NCBI GenBank assembly: GCA_964017145.1
Contig: OZ024843.1
Coordinates: 1,231,001-1,295,000, forward strand
Direction of reading: 5' to 3'
Source of the DNA: Agrocybe praecox
Taxonomy: Eukaryota; Basidiomycota; Agaricomycetes; Agaricales; Agrocybaceae
Length of the DNA stretch: 64,000 nucleotides
Shown: piece after piece, positions 19,705 to 31,796 of the stretch
How positions within the stretch are numbered: the stretch's first letter is position 1
How the letters are laid out: each line of letters opens with the position of its first letter
Program-made: the position numbers and the translations under genes
The notes under the pieces: generated by a model
What the model was told of the DNA's origin: nothing
Seen by the model: only the letters and a program-made list of their open reading frames with translations
Database searches by the model: none

Positions 19705-19905
19705 AACGCGTCTCGTCTCAGTCGATGGAGTGCTGTTGGTTCGGGAAACACGCTGCGCGTGTTTTCGCCCAACATCCCGCTAACTAGTAGTCGCTTACTT
19801 GTCACCTAGCCTTGTCCTATCGTACAATAAGTACTCACCGTGATTGATTTATAAACACAAACTCTCCAGTTACTAACCAATGCACTGTGAGTCGCAACGC
19901 AAAGA
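19705..19905 (+). repeat. split direct repeat B2 (right end of the element)
   Basis: Second copy of B1. Sequence identity ends at gcaaaga; the following ctaattcatt is taken as host DNA. A 176-bp unique spacer separates it from A2. Confidence 0.85.
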
Positions 19906-20303
19906 CTAATTCATTAAATTCCAAGTGTTTCGGGAAGTCACGGGGTTCAACGGCTCCAGCCTTGCCGCGTCCGGCCAGGTACGGCCCTAGTGCTTGTTCA
20001 CGTCTTCTTCCTCTACATACGACCACCACCACATGATTTCACTCATACGTCTTCTTTCGAACCGTGCACAGAAAAAAACCGAAGCAGGAACAGTCTGGGG
20101 CCCTCTATCGTCGGTACGCGATAAATCGATAATGGTTGGTCTGTGGCATCGACGACTCCGCCTATGTATGTATGACTGTCTTGTCCCGATATTACGCCGA
20201 AGAAGAGTGTCTATTTTGGATGGGCAACATAACTTGTGAAAAAGCGGACAAAAATATATCAAGTTGAAGAAGCAATGACCTGCTCCTGCGGGCTTGTTAT
20301 TAG

Positions 20304-20310
20304 TATAAAT
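20304..20310 (+). promoter_or_regulatory. TATA box of the mannanase gene
   Basis: TATAAAT in ttagtataaatactttgg, about 55 bp before the ATG at 20361. It lies 399 bp downstream of the retrotransposon's right end. Confidence 0.6.
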
Positions 20311-20360
20311 ACTTTGGCGAACAGCGCAACTGGATCTTTCTGCTGTCAGGCTCGGTCATC

Positions 20361-22750
20361 ATGCGTCTCGCTTTCAAAATTCGTCTAACTTTCTGCTCTC
20401 TCCTTACTTCTGTTTTGTTGGTAGGAGCAGCGTTGAACACTACGCCACCGAAGGGGTTTGCGACGCAGAAAAATGGGCGATTCGAAGTGGATGGGAAATC
20501 ATTGGTACGTAGAATTGTTTCTCTCTCTTTTGTCCTTCACAGTTTGACGCGTTCCTGACAGTATTTCGTCGGCGCAAACTCTTACGTACGCCGTTTCCAG
20601 ACCATAGCTTCTGGTATTGATCTAACTGAACGACCAGTGGCTTCCACTGTTGACCAGCCAAGACGACGTACGCTCCACCTTCAAACAGATGCAGGACGCA
20701 GGAGTTAAGGTTCTCCGAACATGGGTGCGTGCTGGTCTCACTAGACAGATGAGCCACTCCCAACCCTACTTCAATTACCAGGGATTTAACGCGATTAATG
20801 GCTCTGAGCTGGCAGGAGCTCTTCAGTCCGGGTTAACGTATTATCAGGTATCTCGTTCCCTTTCTGTTCGTTCCGAGTGGATAATTGTTAATGCTTGCTA
20901 CGTCACTTTGCTTAGGTATGGAATTCGAGTGACTGGACGCTCAATGAAGGTCCGCAAGGACTTGAAAGACTTGACTTCGTCATCAATACTGCTGGGGAGT
21001 TTGGGATAAAAGTGATTTTGGCATTTACAAACAATTGGTATGGCCGGTTATATGAAATTCTTTTCTTCGTAAAGAAAACTGATCGTTTTTCCTACTCGTT
21101 TGATAGGGTGGGATACGGCGTAAGTCATCCTGATGAGTGAGCAAAATGAGGCAAAATGACTGACGTACGGCAACGCACAGGGCTCTGAACTGTACATCAA
21201 TTGGATAGCAGGAGCAGGAAACAGTCACGACGTCTTCTACACGGACCCGCGAATTGTTGCATCGTACCGTACGTGGTTTCTTAATTGCTCATAAAATTTC
21301 CTCTTATCTGACTCTCTCAGAGCGCTATGTCCGCACAATTGTCAGTCGATACAAGAGCTCTCCAAACATCTTCGCGTGGGAAATGATGAACGAAGCAAGA
21401 TGCTTGGGAGACCTCCCCGCTGGTCCGAATTGCGTCCCCGGTACTGAATTATTGACGAAGTGGTACAAACAGCAATCGGATTTCGTTCGATCACTGTAAG
21501 TTATTTATCTTCTCATACGAAAGGAACAATAAAATTTCAACGTCGATCAATAATTAGCGATCCTTTCCATATGATAACCACCGGAGGCGAAGGACATTTC
21601 TTCAAGAAGAACGAAAATATTGGGTTCTGGGTCGACGGGGTCTTCCAATCGGATTATAACTTCAATGGACAAGGTAAGCTACTTGATGACATACCGCCCG
21701 GAAACTTACTATTTCCCAAACAGCGGGGGAAGACTTTGACGAGGAACTGTTCCTCGAAAACATCGATTTCGGGACATACGTGAGTAGTAGGAGCGTCACT
21801 GTTCTGTTTTGTTCGAGTGCTGATAGGTTCTTTTTGGATAGCATCTATACCCGCAGACCTGGTACCCGCAGCTGGTAAGAGTATTTCTACTCTGAGGTAC
21901 ATCACGTGTATGTACTGTGTACTGACATGACACTGATAGGACTTCCCTGGCTCGAACTTTACGGTGAAAGACTGGGGATTGCTCTGGATCAAGCTTCATG
22001 CTGATTGTGAGAGCATTCATTCAAATTGTTGACTCGATAGACGATCAAGGATTGACTTCGTTTTGTGTGATCAGCTGCAAAAAAGGCGAACAAACCCGTT
22101 ATCCTGGAAGAGTTCGGGTTGACTGGTGTCCGTGAGTGAATTTATTATGCTTTATCATTTCATTGATGATCATATCTGCTTCAATCCAGAGAACAAGACG
22201 GAGATGTACCCAGCCTGGATTGACTTAGCGTTGAAGACACAACATGCGTGAGTACACTAATTCTCATGATAGAACATTCTTTTACTGATCAGATTCATTT
22301 GTATGATAGGGGGTAAGCCGCTCGTTATCTAAAGCAATACCCGTGACTCGTCGTGAAACTCATTTTGCTTGGAAGTATTATGCCCTGGCAATTCGGAGCA
22401 TTAGGATTGAAAGAAAGCAATGGGAATCGTCTTATAAAATATGCCGATGCGCTCATAAACGGGGTACGTCATTGTTTACTCGAAACTGTATTATGGATAG
22501 ACAACTTAATGATTCGTGCGAACCAACTTTTTAGGCTACGCCCAACGACGGTATGTTTTATTTTTATTTTACGACCCCTCGAATGTTGGTTCTCAATCGA
22601 ATTTTAGGGTTTGCTATCTATAGTAACCAAACATCTGTATGGAACATTTTCGTGTGAGTCACTCTATAAAATTTACTGTCCATTGAATGGTACTGAGTTT
22701 ATGATGATGTTAGGAACACCGCGAAAATTCAAGCAAATCGGTCCGGCTGA
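20361..22750 (+). CDS. endo-beta-1,4-mannanase, GH5 (subfamily 7 type)
   Basis: A secreted glycoside hydrolase that should cleave mannan and glucomannan backbones of plant cell walls. Nineteen exons (20361-20504, 20562-20585, 20638-20724, 20782-20847, 20926-21038, 21107-21119, 21181-21268, 21321-21495, 21558-21673, 21724-21779, 21842-21874, 21940-22006, 22075-22131, 22190-22247, 22310-22312, 22376-22463, 22535-22550, 22608-22653, 22714-22750) give 428 aa with every phase matching. Residues 1-24 are a signal peptide. Family motifs are VLRTW, NNWVGYGG, the acid/base in WEMMNE (Glu203), HLYPQTW and the nucleophile in ILEEFG (Glu340 most likely). No carbohydrate-binding module is present. The 3-nt exon 22310-22312 is a guess: a single intron 22248-22375 also keeps frame but drops a Gly. 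Confidence 0.88.
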
Positions 22751-23044
22751 AGTTATGGTTATTCGATAAAATTTTGTATGATATAATGGAATGCAATACA
22801 AAGTACGTGAAAGAGAAAGATGTCTACAGGAAAGAACGAGAAATAAAATGTATATAAGTTTTATATAGAAATTTTTTTGGTATATAGTAAGAAGAGGAGG
22901 GGAGACACTATGTATAGTATAAGTAAAGATCATATGTGGAGAGGAAGTGGAGGGGAAAATGTATGTAAGTTTTAAATAGACTATATAATTTTTTTGGTAT
23001 ATTAAAAGATAAGAGGGAGACGCGACCACAGACCCCACCATCAG
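22751..23044. other. AT-rich intergenic, left edge of the inverted arm
   Basis: Convergent 3' region between the mannanase and the minus-strand gene. It holds two related AT-rich stretches (aatgtatataagttttatat near 22847 and aatgtatgtaagttttaaat near 22958, each followed by tttttttggtatat). The part from about 22940 is homologous to the sequence after the right-arm pseudogene at 36122. Confidence 0.5.
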
Positions 23045-25790
23045 TTACAGCGACCGGCGCTGGCCACGAGAAGACAACGGCGTCACCGCTGTCATGACCT
23101 TCGATTGCAAATGGGCCAGTAGAAAGTCGGACCCGAGATCCTCACTTTCACCCTCTGCTACCTGAGATTCCCGTTTGGCCTTCGCGCGCCGACGCAAGCG
23201 ACGTCGACGGTACCCCTGAGGGGTGGAGGAAGGCGAAGGCCCTGGGATGGCGCATGGGGAAGGGGTGCGATCTTGAGCAGGGCGCGGTGAAGGCTAAAGG
23301 AATGTCAAAATATGCCAATAAATATAGACTAATGATGAACTCACAATCGTGTCGAACCAAAAGTCGAACGCCTCCTCGTGGTCTAACCGAGCTGGACTGG
23401 GCTCATCGATGATCCTCTCGTAGAATGATGCCTCGACAGGGACATCAAATGAGGTGTTTGTATCCCTGTCGAAGGTATCATCCGCACCGTTGTCGTCCTC
23501 GTCCTCCACAAATGATGGCTTGGGAGGCACCGCAGTCGCCCACTCCTGAACAACGGAGAATGAGAATGGGAAAGGGATGTACAAATCGAGGCTCACATCT
23601 TCTGAATTTGTTTCTTCTTCAGCCAAACTTGGCTCTATGTTTTCTTCCTCCAGCGTCAAGGGACATTTGTCCGACACTGTGAGGGCCTGAGAAAAAAAAA
23701 ACAGGGATGAGCGAGGGAAGAAATTGAGAGAGAAAAAGACATACCTTTTCGGACATTATTTCTATCTCCACCTCTATCTCCCATACCCCTTCATTTTCTA
23801 CCTCAATGAGGCTATTTTCTTTCTCTACTGACGTTGGTTCCGGGATTTTCTGGACGGCGGGTTGAGATAAGTGGAAGATCACAGAACAATGACAATGGGA
23901 CTTACTATTTTATCCGTCTGTATCGAGACAGAACAGTATACAGGTTGTTTCTGTGCCAAATCCAAGTCAGAAGCCGCAGAAATATTAGAAATGAGTCTCA
24001 CTTTTTCCGTCACCGTGGTCAGCTCCTCTGTTTTTGTGGCCAGCGTTGGCGAGGACTCGTTTGTTTCCTGCAGCCAAGTCAAAAAGTTTATTTTTAGCCG
24101 CTGATGATGTAACTCCGAAAGCGGGCGTCAAAACTTACCTCTTTCGTAGCAAAAGCCGGGTTTTCTTCTTTTTTAATCTGCAACAAGGAATCTGAGTAGA
24201 GCAAGCAGATGATAGAATTGAAACTCACTTTTTTTATTGCTTCTGTCCACTCTGTTTTTTCTTCCACCTTGCCACCACCCGCTGCGTCGAGTGCGATAAG
24301 CGCCTCTTCGACGAAGCGAACCGCGGCCTTGAAGTAGGGAAGGCTGAAAGAAAGCAGAGACCGAGTGAGCATATATCCAAATATACAAAATTGAGCATAC
24401 GCTGCAACCCTGACTCGGGTATACAGCGAACCCTCAACATTGTTGTCGTCCTCCCTTGGCTTGTCGAAAAGGGTCTTGACGGCCTCGAGCGCTGAATCCG
24501 AGAAGTAAATCATCGGATTGCCATCTGAGGGGAACTCGAAGATGGAATTCGGGCAAGTCCTTTCCGAAGGTGACAGGGAGGAGGTAGGGGCTCCCACATG
24601 AACTAGACGCGACGCGTGGGCAGGGCTACTGTTCGATGCCCCTTTACCGCGACGATGTGAACGATTCCTGTGGCGGCGTCGTTTTGAGCTCACTGCGCGG
24701 CGAGTGAATCTTCCGCCAATGATGATGAGCAGTAACGCTAGCAACAGGAGGAGCATTTCGTCGAAGTAGAAGGGCGTACTGCCCCGGTTGTCGCCTTCTA
24801 GTTCTGGTGTGGGAGGCGGAGGAGGCGGAGGAGATGGAGGCGGAGAACCAGACGCGGTCACCTCTAACTTGAGCGGGACAGCATCAAGAGAACCTAGAGG
24901 TTTCAGACTGTCATTTTTTGATGATACACAGAAAAACAAAGCAGACTTACCCGCAACGACTTCACTCTCGGAGTTCGTGGTAAGATCTCTGGGAGGAATG
25001 CCATCGTTTCCACCTCGCACTACGAAGGTACGGTCAGTCAATCCATAAAGATATAGAGTAATAAACTCACCAATGGGCTCGTCATTTGGCCGACCACCCT
25101 CCGTGGACCTCTCCTCCCCCCTATCAGGTCTCTCCGAGAGACTTTCCATCCCCGGTACGTCTTCGGTCACCCGATAAACACGCCCACGCCGTGTTACATG
25201 TTGAGTATACTCGACGGCATCCTCCTCCGGTGAGTTGTCTCCTACGATGATAGCAGGAAGAGGAGGTCGTCGAGTGATATCCAAAATTGATTTGACTCCG
25301 AAGGGACGAGAGTCGGCAGAGAGCATGCGAACGATCCCGCCTACAGCGAGTAAACTCGTTGCAATGTCGATTTTGTCGACGAGTCCGCCACCATGGGTGC
25401 CGCTGGGTCTAGGTTGAGAGAACACCGCAGCAGCCGCACCGCCGACAAAGGCGAGATTTACTGTCGTGGTGTAAGCCCCGGCGGGCGTTATGTCGAGCGG
25501 ACTCGTGCGTAGAGATGAACTAGATGTGCCATGTCGTTGAAATAACGGCATAGCGCAAGAAAATGAGAATGGTTGAGAGAGAAATTGTTACAAAGAATAA
25601 GAAGTGCTTTGGTGATGCAAGAAATTCATGAAAAAGTGATGCTTCTTATACTGAAATTCACAGGAGGCTGACGATTGAGATATTTCCGGTGCATATTCTG
25701 CCATTCTAAACCTGACCGGGCGGGGTAGAACCGATCGATACCTGTAACCAAGATGGCTAGCCACCGGAAAGAGAATAATCAGTCCCAACT
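22940..25790 (-). repeat. inverted duplication, left arm
   Basis: This arm carries the gene at 23045-25551 with its promoter and 3' flank. It is the reverse complement, with many substitutions and indels, of about 33340-36230. Shared landmarks: the promoter motif ctaccccgcccggtcaggtt, the leader caatttctctctcaaccatt before the ATG, all splice positions, and the 3' flank ggtggggtctgtggtcgcgt. Edges are approximate. The spacer is about 7.5 kb. Confidence 0.85.
23045..25551 (-). CDS. uncharacterised ten-exon membrane protein (669 aa), intact paralogue
   Basis: Minus-strand exons 25551-25071, 25019-24951, 24893-24229, 24177-24139, 24067-24002, 23950-23906, 23849-23745, 23686-23597, 23545-23345, 23293-23045 join in phase to 669 aa. 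Hydrophobic stretches near residues 33-44 and 63-77 (NLAFVGGAAAAVF, TSLLAVGGIVRML) are weak membrane candidates. A proline run precedes a clear transmembrane segment, MLLLLLALLLIIIGG (about 229-247), followed by a very basic stretch (KRRRHRNRSHRRGK), which predicts a cytoplasmic side after the helix. The C-terminal third is acidic (EEVE-type exons), then Ser/Pro-rich with basic QRRSL at the end. Conserved splice sites with the right-arm copy support the model. I do not recognise the family; function unknown. Five of nine introns are exactly 51 nt. Confidence 0.75.
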
Positions 25791-28700
25791 GGCGAATGTA
25801 CACCACAGGCCAAAATGAAGGAAATATTTGCAGAATGATTTTACCCAAATTTTACCAGAGCCGATTTCGGAGCTTTTTGTGTTGTAAGGACTGAAGGCTT
25901 TAGCGCTTGATCAAGCGCCCGCCGTGATCAATAAGGTCGCATCGGAATGTAATCATGCATACACATCTTGTTGTAAAATCGATTAAAATCCAAAAAATGC
26001 CTTCATTATTGTCCAACCGTCTCTGAACGTTGCGTAGCTGTTGATCATGATGAACCAAGGTGCCCAAAACAAAACAAAAAAGACAACTTTGGCCTCCGAC
26101 TTCAAGGACAAACCCTAGAGCCTTGGCCTTTAAAGCAAGATAGTTACCTACCACCCTGAAATTCTATGGCTTTGAAATATCGCGTGGAGGATTCGTCTAT
26201 GAGGATGTATCTATGCCTCGATCAGACGTACCCATTATCCTCGGGAGAGTTGTGATTCGCTCTATAGAATCCTCAGACTACGTTCGAGTAAACCCTGCGG
26301 CAGGCTCAAGAAACCCACAGCGCTGGATTTTTCAAGGCGCAGATGATTCATTACGGTGACAAGCCACTGTCGAAGACAACTCGTTCGGCGAAGAATGGAT
26401 TACTGGTTTCGTATGTTAAAGATGGCGATGCGACAGTGATCTTGAAGATTCCCCAAGATATTACTTTACTTGAGGAGTCGATGGCTCGGGAGTGCCAAGA
26501 TGAAATGTAGAAACTGAATTAAGGCAACGAAGGAAGGAGCTCCAGGAAAGCTGTAGCCAAGCCTGCCAGGAAATATAGGGAGGTTGCTATCAAGTCAACA
26601 GGGTCTGAATGTGAATGTGAATATTTCCACAAGCCTGACAAGACATGCGGAGGATACCTGGATTCTTCGCCGCAACGAGTTAAAGAAATATATCTTTAAT
26701 GCTCGTAGAACAACAGAAGAAAGGAAATCCGAAGATGAGTTGAAGCTTCAAATTGGAGAATTGTTCGCGCAGGACGCCCGTTGAGTTCTACAGAGCCTCC
26801 TTGATAAAAGTCACATATATCAAAGAAAAGACTTTTGCGAGGGAGCTCGCTTCAGTGGCGAGGAGGAAAGGTGAAGGTGAAGGCAAAGCTAGCACGAGTA
26901 AGACGATGGGATAGACTATTCAGTACAAGGTATATACCACTGAACATGGCACTACGCGCAAAATTCAATTTTTGTTTCCGAGAAATTGACTGATAATTCA
27001 CTACAAATTTCTGATTTTATAACATAGAAAAATTTCCTACGAAAGAGACGAGTAAAGATGTAATTGTTGAAGGAATTTTTGTATTGCAAAAATTCATTAG
27101 CAAAGAATATCAGAAAGTGTCTATTTTCCAATTTATTTCTCTTCTTCTTTTTGAAACAGAAACAATTAGCCTTCTTCGACTTCGCAAAGGCTACCTTTTG
27201 AACATTTAAAAATTGGCTTGCCGGAATTCCCTTATGGCGTAACTCCGGTACTCCATATGTTAACTTCGGTACTCCATATAGGAATCCGGCCCGACAAAAT
27301 TTTGACTTCATAAAAGACTTGATGTTTCGAGTGGGAAAATGTTGAATTTTTAGATTCCGGAAAGACAATTGAAAATCGTGTATTTTCCCTCTTTAATTGT
27401 TTTGACTGTAACAACCGCTTCCCAGGTTACAGAAATCCGTCAATTTATTCAACCTTTACAAGTCCATTTTCGAATGAATATGTCAGTTACGAAAAGTTAG
27501 CATTTCCGATTCAATTATATATGAATTTTTGAACTACATAAATACATTTCTGCGCCTAGTGTGGGGATTCCGAGGAAAGCAAACATAAAACCCTTGCCAT
27601 CGAAATATATCCGTCTTCGACATCAGCTCATCTTTGGGCCTCGTTCGATTTCGGCGTTATTTCTGGGGTCATGAGATCCATCTATCCGGTTCCACCTGGA
27701 GAAACATTCAATGCCGACATTCCATTCGAGTGGAGTGGGCACGAGTCTGGTACAAATCACATGTTGATAAGTGCTTGTAATTGAGCCGTATTGACGTTCT
27801 TGGAAAATGAAAGATCAGAGGGAAAGCTCCAAGGAAGCCTCATCGAGATAGTCAAGGTATACGGCCTACTGATGGCAATTCCGACCAATTTTAAGGTACT
27901 CCCGTTCCGCAAAATAACGGAGCCGAGCAAATGATGGAGGTACGAAACTGGAAGGAAGAATAGCGTGGTTATAACCAACATAACTACGACGCTGAATAAT
28001 GGGTGGGATGGGCCAGCGGTGTGAAGAGAAAGAGGACGAGAGTGATACCACGGATGGTCATCACAAGCGCGGGTCGAAAGTAAACATAGTAAAAATCATG
28101 AATGCAATGGACGATGGGATCGACGCTGTGTAGTACTAAGTACTGATGGCTCTGCCGATGACGAATTTAGCTTCCCGATTTAGCACCCGCCTTTCTTTCC
28201 TTATGAGTCTTTTTTGTGCTTGGGCTATTTTATTTCTAATTCTGTACAGTACCTATCGTCGAATATTAATAATAGTAGTAAGAAACGGACCGTTCATGGC
28301 AATGCTATATCTTTTTGAAACTAGATAATTTATCCTGAATGTGAGTCAACGAAACAATGCCAATCTAGCTCCGACAACGCCGAGGCTTCGGCAAGCCCAA
28401 TACTTAGTCACACTAGAGTAGACTGCAGATTTTTGCTCTTGCAATACAAGTACGAATATTTTATCATTCATTCGCCATCTATCAAGAGAGAGAGATACAG
28501 GGAATGCACTGAGCTAATTTTGTGCATCGTCGTGACAGCAGTAGTTTCAAGGCAGCCTAGCCCCATGCTTTGACTTGGGATTCGTGGACATGGCTAGAAC
28601 GTGGTACTTGTCAGGATATCCTTGAACTCTGAAAGTTAGGTTCTGGATCCAGTAGCATCGACCTGGGTCAATATACGTAATCGGTTCTCCATCTGTAACT

Positions 28701-29016
28701 GATTTAGCAACAGTTATCGAAGCTAGAGTGCGTCGAGCACTTGTGAAGCCCTCATATCTGGCTCTTATGCTATTAAACACATAGGGAGCATAGTTCATGA
28801 TTGACGTAATAGCAAGTTGAAGTCTGTTAAGTGTTGCTACTAGACGGGTGTGATACTGAAACAAGAGCGTGATTTGACCAGGATTTGACCAAGGCCGGAT
28901 AGCCGAGTGGTGACTGTCGGGAGCAGTAATACCCCATTCTTTTTCAAACTCCCATATTTGGTCCTATAATTACCCCAGCATTCCAAAAAAGCCCCGCTCT
29001 GTACAAAGCAAAGATA
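25552..29016. other. gene-poor 3.5 kb
   Basis: No convincing gene. 25552-25790 is the promoter shared with the right arm. Around 26165-26360 a frame reads EISRGGFVYEDVSMPRSDVP and onward before a stop, and 26360-26510 has another coding-like stretch (NGLLVSYVKDGDATVILKIP) in a different frame; these may be relics of a decayed gene or element. 26900-27560 is very AT-rich with only short ORFs. A short minus ORF at 28547-28864 has no recognisable feature. Confidence 0.45.
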
Positions 29017-31348
29017 ATGAACGGCAAGGGCAGCAAAAGCAGCACCGGACACCCCTCTTTTACCCTTGATCCGCCTAGTCCTAACTCGGGGTCAAACGAG
29101 GAAGGCAGCAGCAGCCGCGACAACGGCATAGGAGCTACAGGTTACCTAACGCCGACGAGCATGAGCATTCCTCCTACTCCAGGCGAGAGGTCTGACCAGG
29201 AGGGCTTCTATTTCGCCCCGAAACGCGCCATGGCTTCGTTCGAGAACCTGGTGGCTATGGCTAATCACCAGGAGCGGTTGAAGGAGGCGAGGAAGATGGT
29301 GTGGAGGGACAAAGGCCAGCAGGTGGTTGAGCTGGATGACTTGGAGGCATGTTTGGCCCATGCGATGTCTGGTGGCTTCCGTGAGTCCTCTCAAACTACC
29401 CATAGAGATGTTTCGTGAAGCCTTTTAGGATCTGCAACTCTGGCTTTTAACATTCGCGCGTCTGTTAACCTTGTTTTGGCTCTAATCCGCATACACCGTG
29501 TCCCAAGGTAAGGTTTTAGTCCATTTCAGACGCATACACGAGGCTTGATATCTTTGAAATTAGGGACTACCGTTTGGCTATGATACGGCACGCTGTCTTT
29601 GGTACAGACACTTGGAGATTCGCAGCCATGCTGGGTACGCTTTTTCTATGCTTCATTCAACATGAAATGTAAAGAAAATGGCCCTTAGGAACGTTCACGT
29701 CTCTTTACAAGTTTATTATCAATGCCCTCCCTATCCTCATACCCGCCATCAACCCCAAGCGAAGCCAGGGGAACTCTGCCATAGCAGACGATGAGGAAAT
29801 TGACCTAGAAGCAGGTCATGGCACCACTTTGGAAATTCCTTTAGAGAAAAGGAAGGGAAGGCTGTCGCTCAGTAAGCGCGCTCAGATGATCATGATCCGG
29901 AAGCAGACGCGGAGATGGCATGCTGCGCTGGCTGGAGCTGTGGCTGGTGGATTGGCTATCATGTGGGAAACGAGGAGTCGGAGAGGCGTCATTGCCCAGC
30001 AAATGTTTGTTCGGTCAGTTGTCCTTTTATATCGTGTTTAGGGTGCCTTTCCTTATAACTACTCAGTGGTCTACAAGGCTCGTATAATGCATTCACTAAG
30101 AAAAGAGGTCTGCGCGTTCCAAACGGCGACGTACTTGTTTTTGCACTCGCGTGAGTATCCTTTTCAAATTATTTTACTTCTAAGCCCACACCATAACAGA
30201 TGCGGTCAGATTGTGTACGCTTTCTTATTACGACAAGATACCCTTCCCCGGTCATATATCAGCTGGTTTGTTGAGAATCTCGGATATATGCACTATCTCA
30301 TATTTTTTCTAGGATCAGTCAAGCATCGAAGGCTCCTGCTGAGTGTGTCCGCATGAATCACGATCTCTTACGTGGGGGTGCTTTCGACCTGCAAGACCTT
30401 GACCAAATAACAAAACGCGCCGTAAGCATATCAACATTTGATCTTAGCAGTTTTTTTTTAACAATGATTTCGATAGGATATCACTAAATCTAATGTTGCA
30501 GACCTCTTGGCTCTTCGTTCCAGCTTCCTAAACCCAGTAAAAGCAGCTGAAAACGGTGGCATAGAACCCTATTTCCCAGGTTACGCGCCTTGCTCAGCTG
30601 TCCACCCTGCTCTATCTTCCTGCTCTTCCGTACCCGTTGACCGATTCTTTGCTGTGTCGAAGTGGATGCTGCCTATTTATGGCGCGTTGCACTTTATCCC
30701 TGCTGTCCTCTTCAAGAGAGATGCGTTCATGAAAGATCCCGGGACGATGCTTCTAAAGGCCACTGTCGGTAGTTTGAGAAGTTCAGCTTTCCTCGGCTTG
30801 TTTGTTGCTTCATACCAAGGTACATGTTATTTTCTTTTAAGAATAGTCTGGGTTATTGACGTCCTCGAAGCTATCTATTGCTACAAACACAAGTTACACA
30901 AAGTCCTTACTCTCCTGCGCACAGGGGCTATCCCAGCAACTTTACTATCTGCGCCATTCGCCAAAATCCCACCGTGGGTGACGGACATTCTGATTTCACG
31001 GTTTTCATTTTGGGTTCCCGGATTTGTTGCTGGTATGGCGCTCTTTGTTGAAGAGAAGAGGCGGAGAGGGGAGTTGGCGATGTATGTGTTGCCTAAAGGT
31101 CTGGAGAGCGCGTGGGTAATGGCCAGAGGCAAGGGACTGGTGTTCAGGACTGGCAAATGGGGCGAAACATTGTTGACTGCTATTGGTATGGCCATGGTTA
31201 TGGTACGTTTACTTTCTCTGGTGTGCACATCGTCGCATATTGACTCACTTTTTCCTTTGTTTTTCTCCAGAGCACGTACCAGAATGATCCTCAGCATCTC
31301 TCGGGCCTCGTAAGGAGGATCCTGTATCAATTTATTGGGCCAAACTAG
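29017..31348 (+). CDS. TMEM135-like / peroxisomal membrane protein family
   Basis: Ten exons (29017-29380, 29429-29507, 29564-29634, 29689-30013, 30067-30150, 30200-30265, 30313-30421, 30477-30819, 30871-31202, 31271-31348) give 616 aa with consistent phases. The first 100 residues are Ser/Gly/Pro-rich and disordered. The membrane part has the TMEM135/PMP24 look: RSATLAFNIRASVNLVLALI, a Gly-rich helix AALAGAVAGGLAIMWE, RVPNGDVLVFALACGQIVYA, a cysteine-bearing segment PCSAVHPALSSC near residues 404-415 (the TMEM135 Cys-rich region), and IYCYKHKLHKVLTLLRTG. Animal TMEM135 acts in peroxisomal and mitochondrial lipid handling; localisation to peroxisomes here is inferred from the family. Intron 8 (30820-30870) is 51 nt without stops and could be retained. 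Confidence 0.82.
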
Positions 31349-31796
31349 ATGATGGTTTTGATCTCTCTCTTTCATTTACTCACCTCTGATTCGCTCTCAC
31401 GGAGATCGTTGGTTCATTTTACTATGAATCTTACTGACTTTTTAAATTCTCTTTCGAAGAGAGACGATTTATGGGGGTGCCTGTAGCCTAGCTGTATGTA
31501 CATGATGCATATGTACATTTAATGAATGGGGGATTAATACCTCATTTTGTATTTTTATCGATCCTAGGTTGTGCATGGAGAGACTCGGTACTCAGATAAG
31601 ATTAGATTGGAACTAATGATGGTCAAGATTCCGATTTCAGTGTCGCATCGTCTCTTGACTCCAACCTCCACATTCGACATAATTTCGTTCAAGTGGTAAT
31701 CTTTACATCCACTTCCCTCTACATACTATAAGACAGGACCATTCCACACTTCCAAACTCGCAAATTCATCCAAAAAAACCGGAACCAACATAAAAA
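31349..31796. other. intergenic, terminator of TMEM135-like and promoter of TMA22
   Basis: 448 bp in a head-to-tail arrangement. The last 100 bp are the TMA22 leader (actataagac near 31727, then an A-rich stretch before the ATG). No ORF of note. Confidence 0.5.

Larger units (their letters stand above)
13959..19905 (+). mobile_element. Ngaro/PAT-type tyrosine-recombinase (DIRS-order) retrotransposon
   Basis: A 5.9-kb element with split direct repeats in the order A1 (13959-14119), ORFs, B1 (19167-19367), A2 (19368-19528), spacer of 176 bp, B2 (19705-19905). A1/A2 (161 bp) and B1/B2 (201 bp) look identical or nearly so by eye. It encodes a gag-like protein, reverse transcriptase with RNase H, and a tyrosine recombinase in place of a DDE integrase. 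The A1-B1-A2-B2 arrangement is the hallmark of PAT/Ngaro elements, which integrate through a circular intermediate and leave no target duplication. The high repeat identity and intact ORFs suggest recent insertion. It sits between an LRR-like pseudogene and the mannanase promoter. Confidence 0.9.

Noticed and set aside
28547..28864. 105-aa minus-strand ORF
   Set aside because: No recognisable family or supporting splice context; isolated in gene-poor DNA.
28892..28966. tRNA-like sequence (A-box tagccgagtgg, B-box-like ttcaaactcc)
   Set aside because: D arm is too short, no anticodon stem can be drawn and the acceptor stem relies on several G-U pairs. At best a relic.
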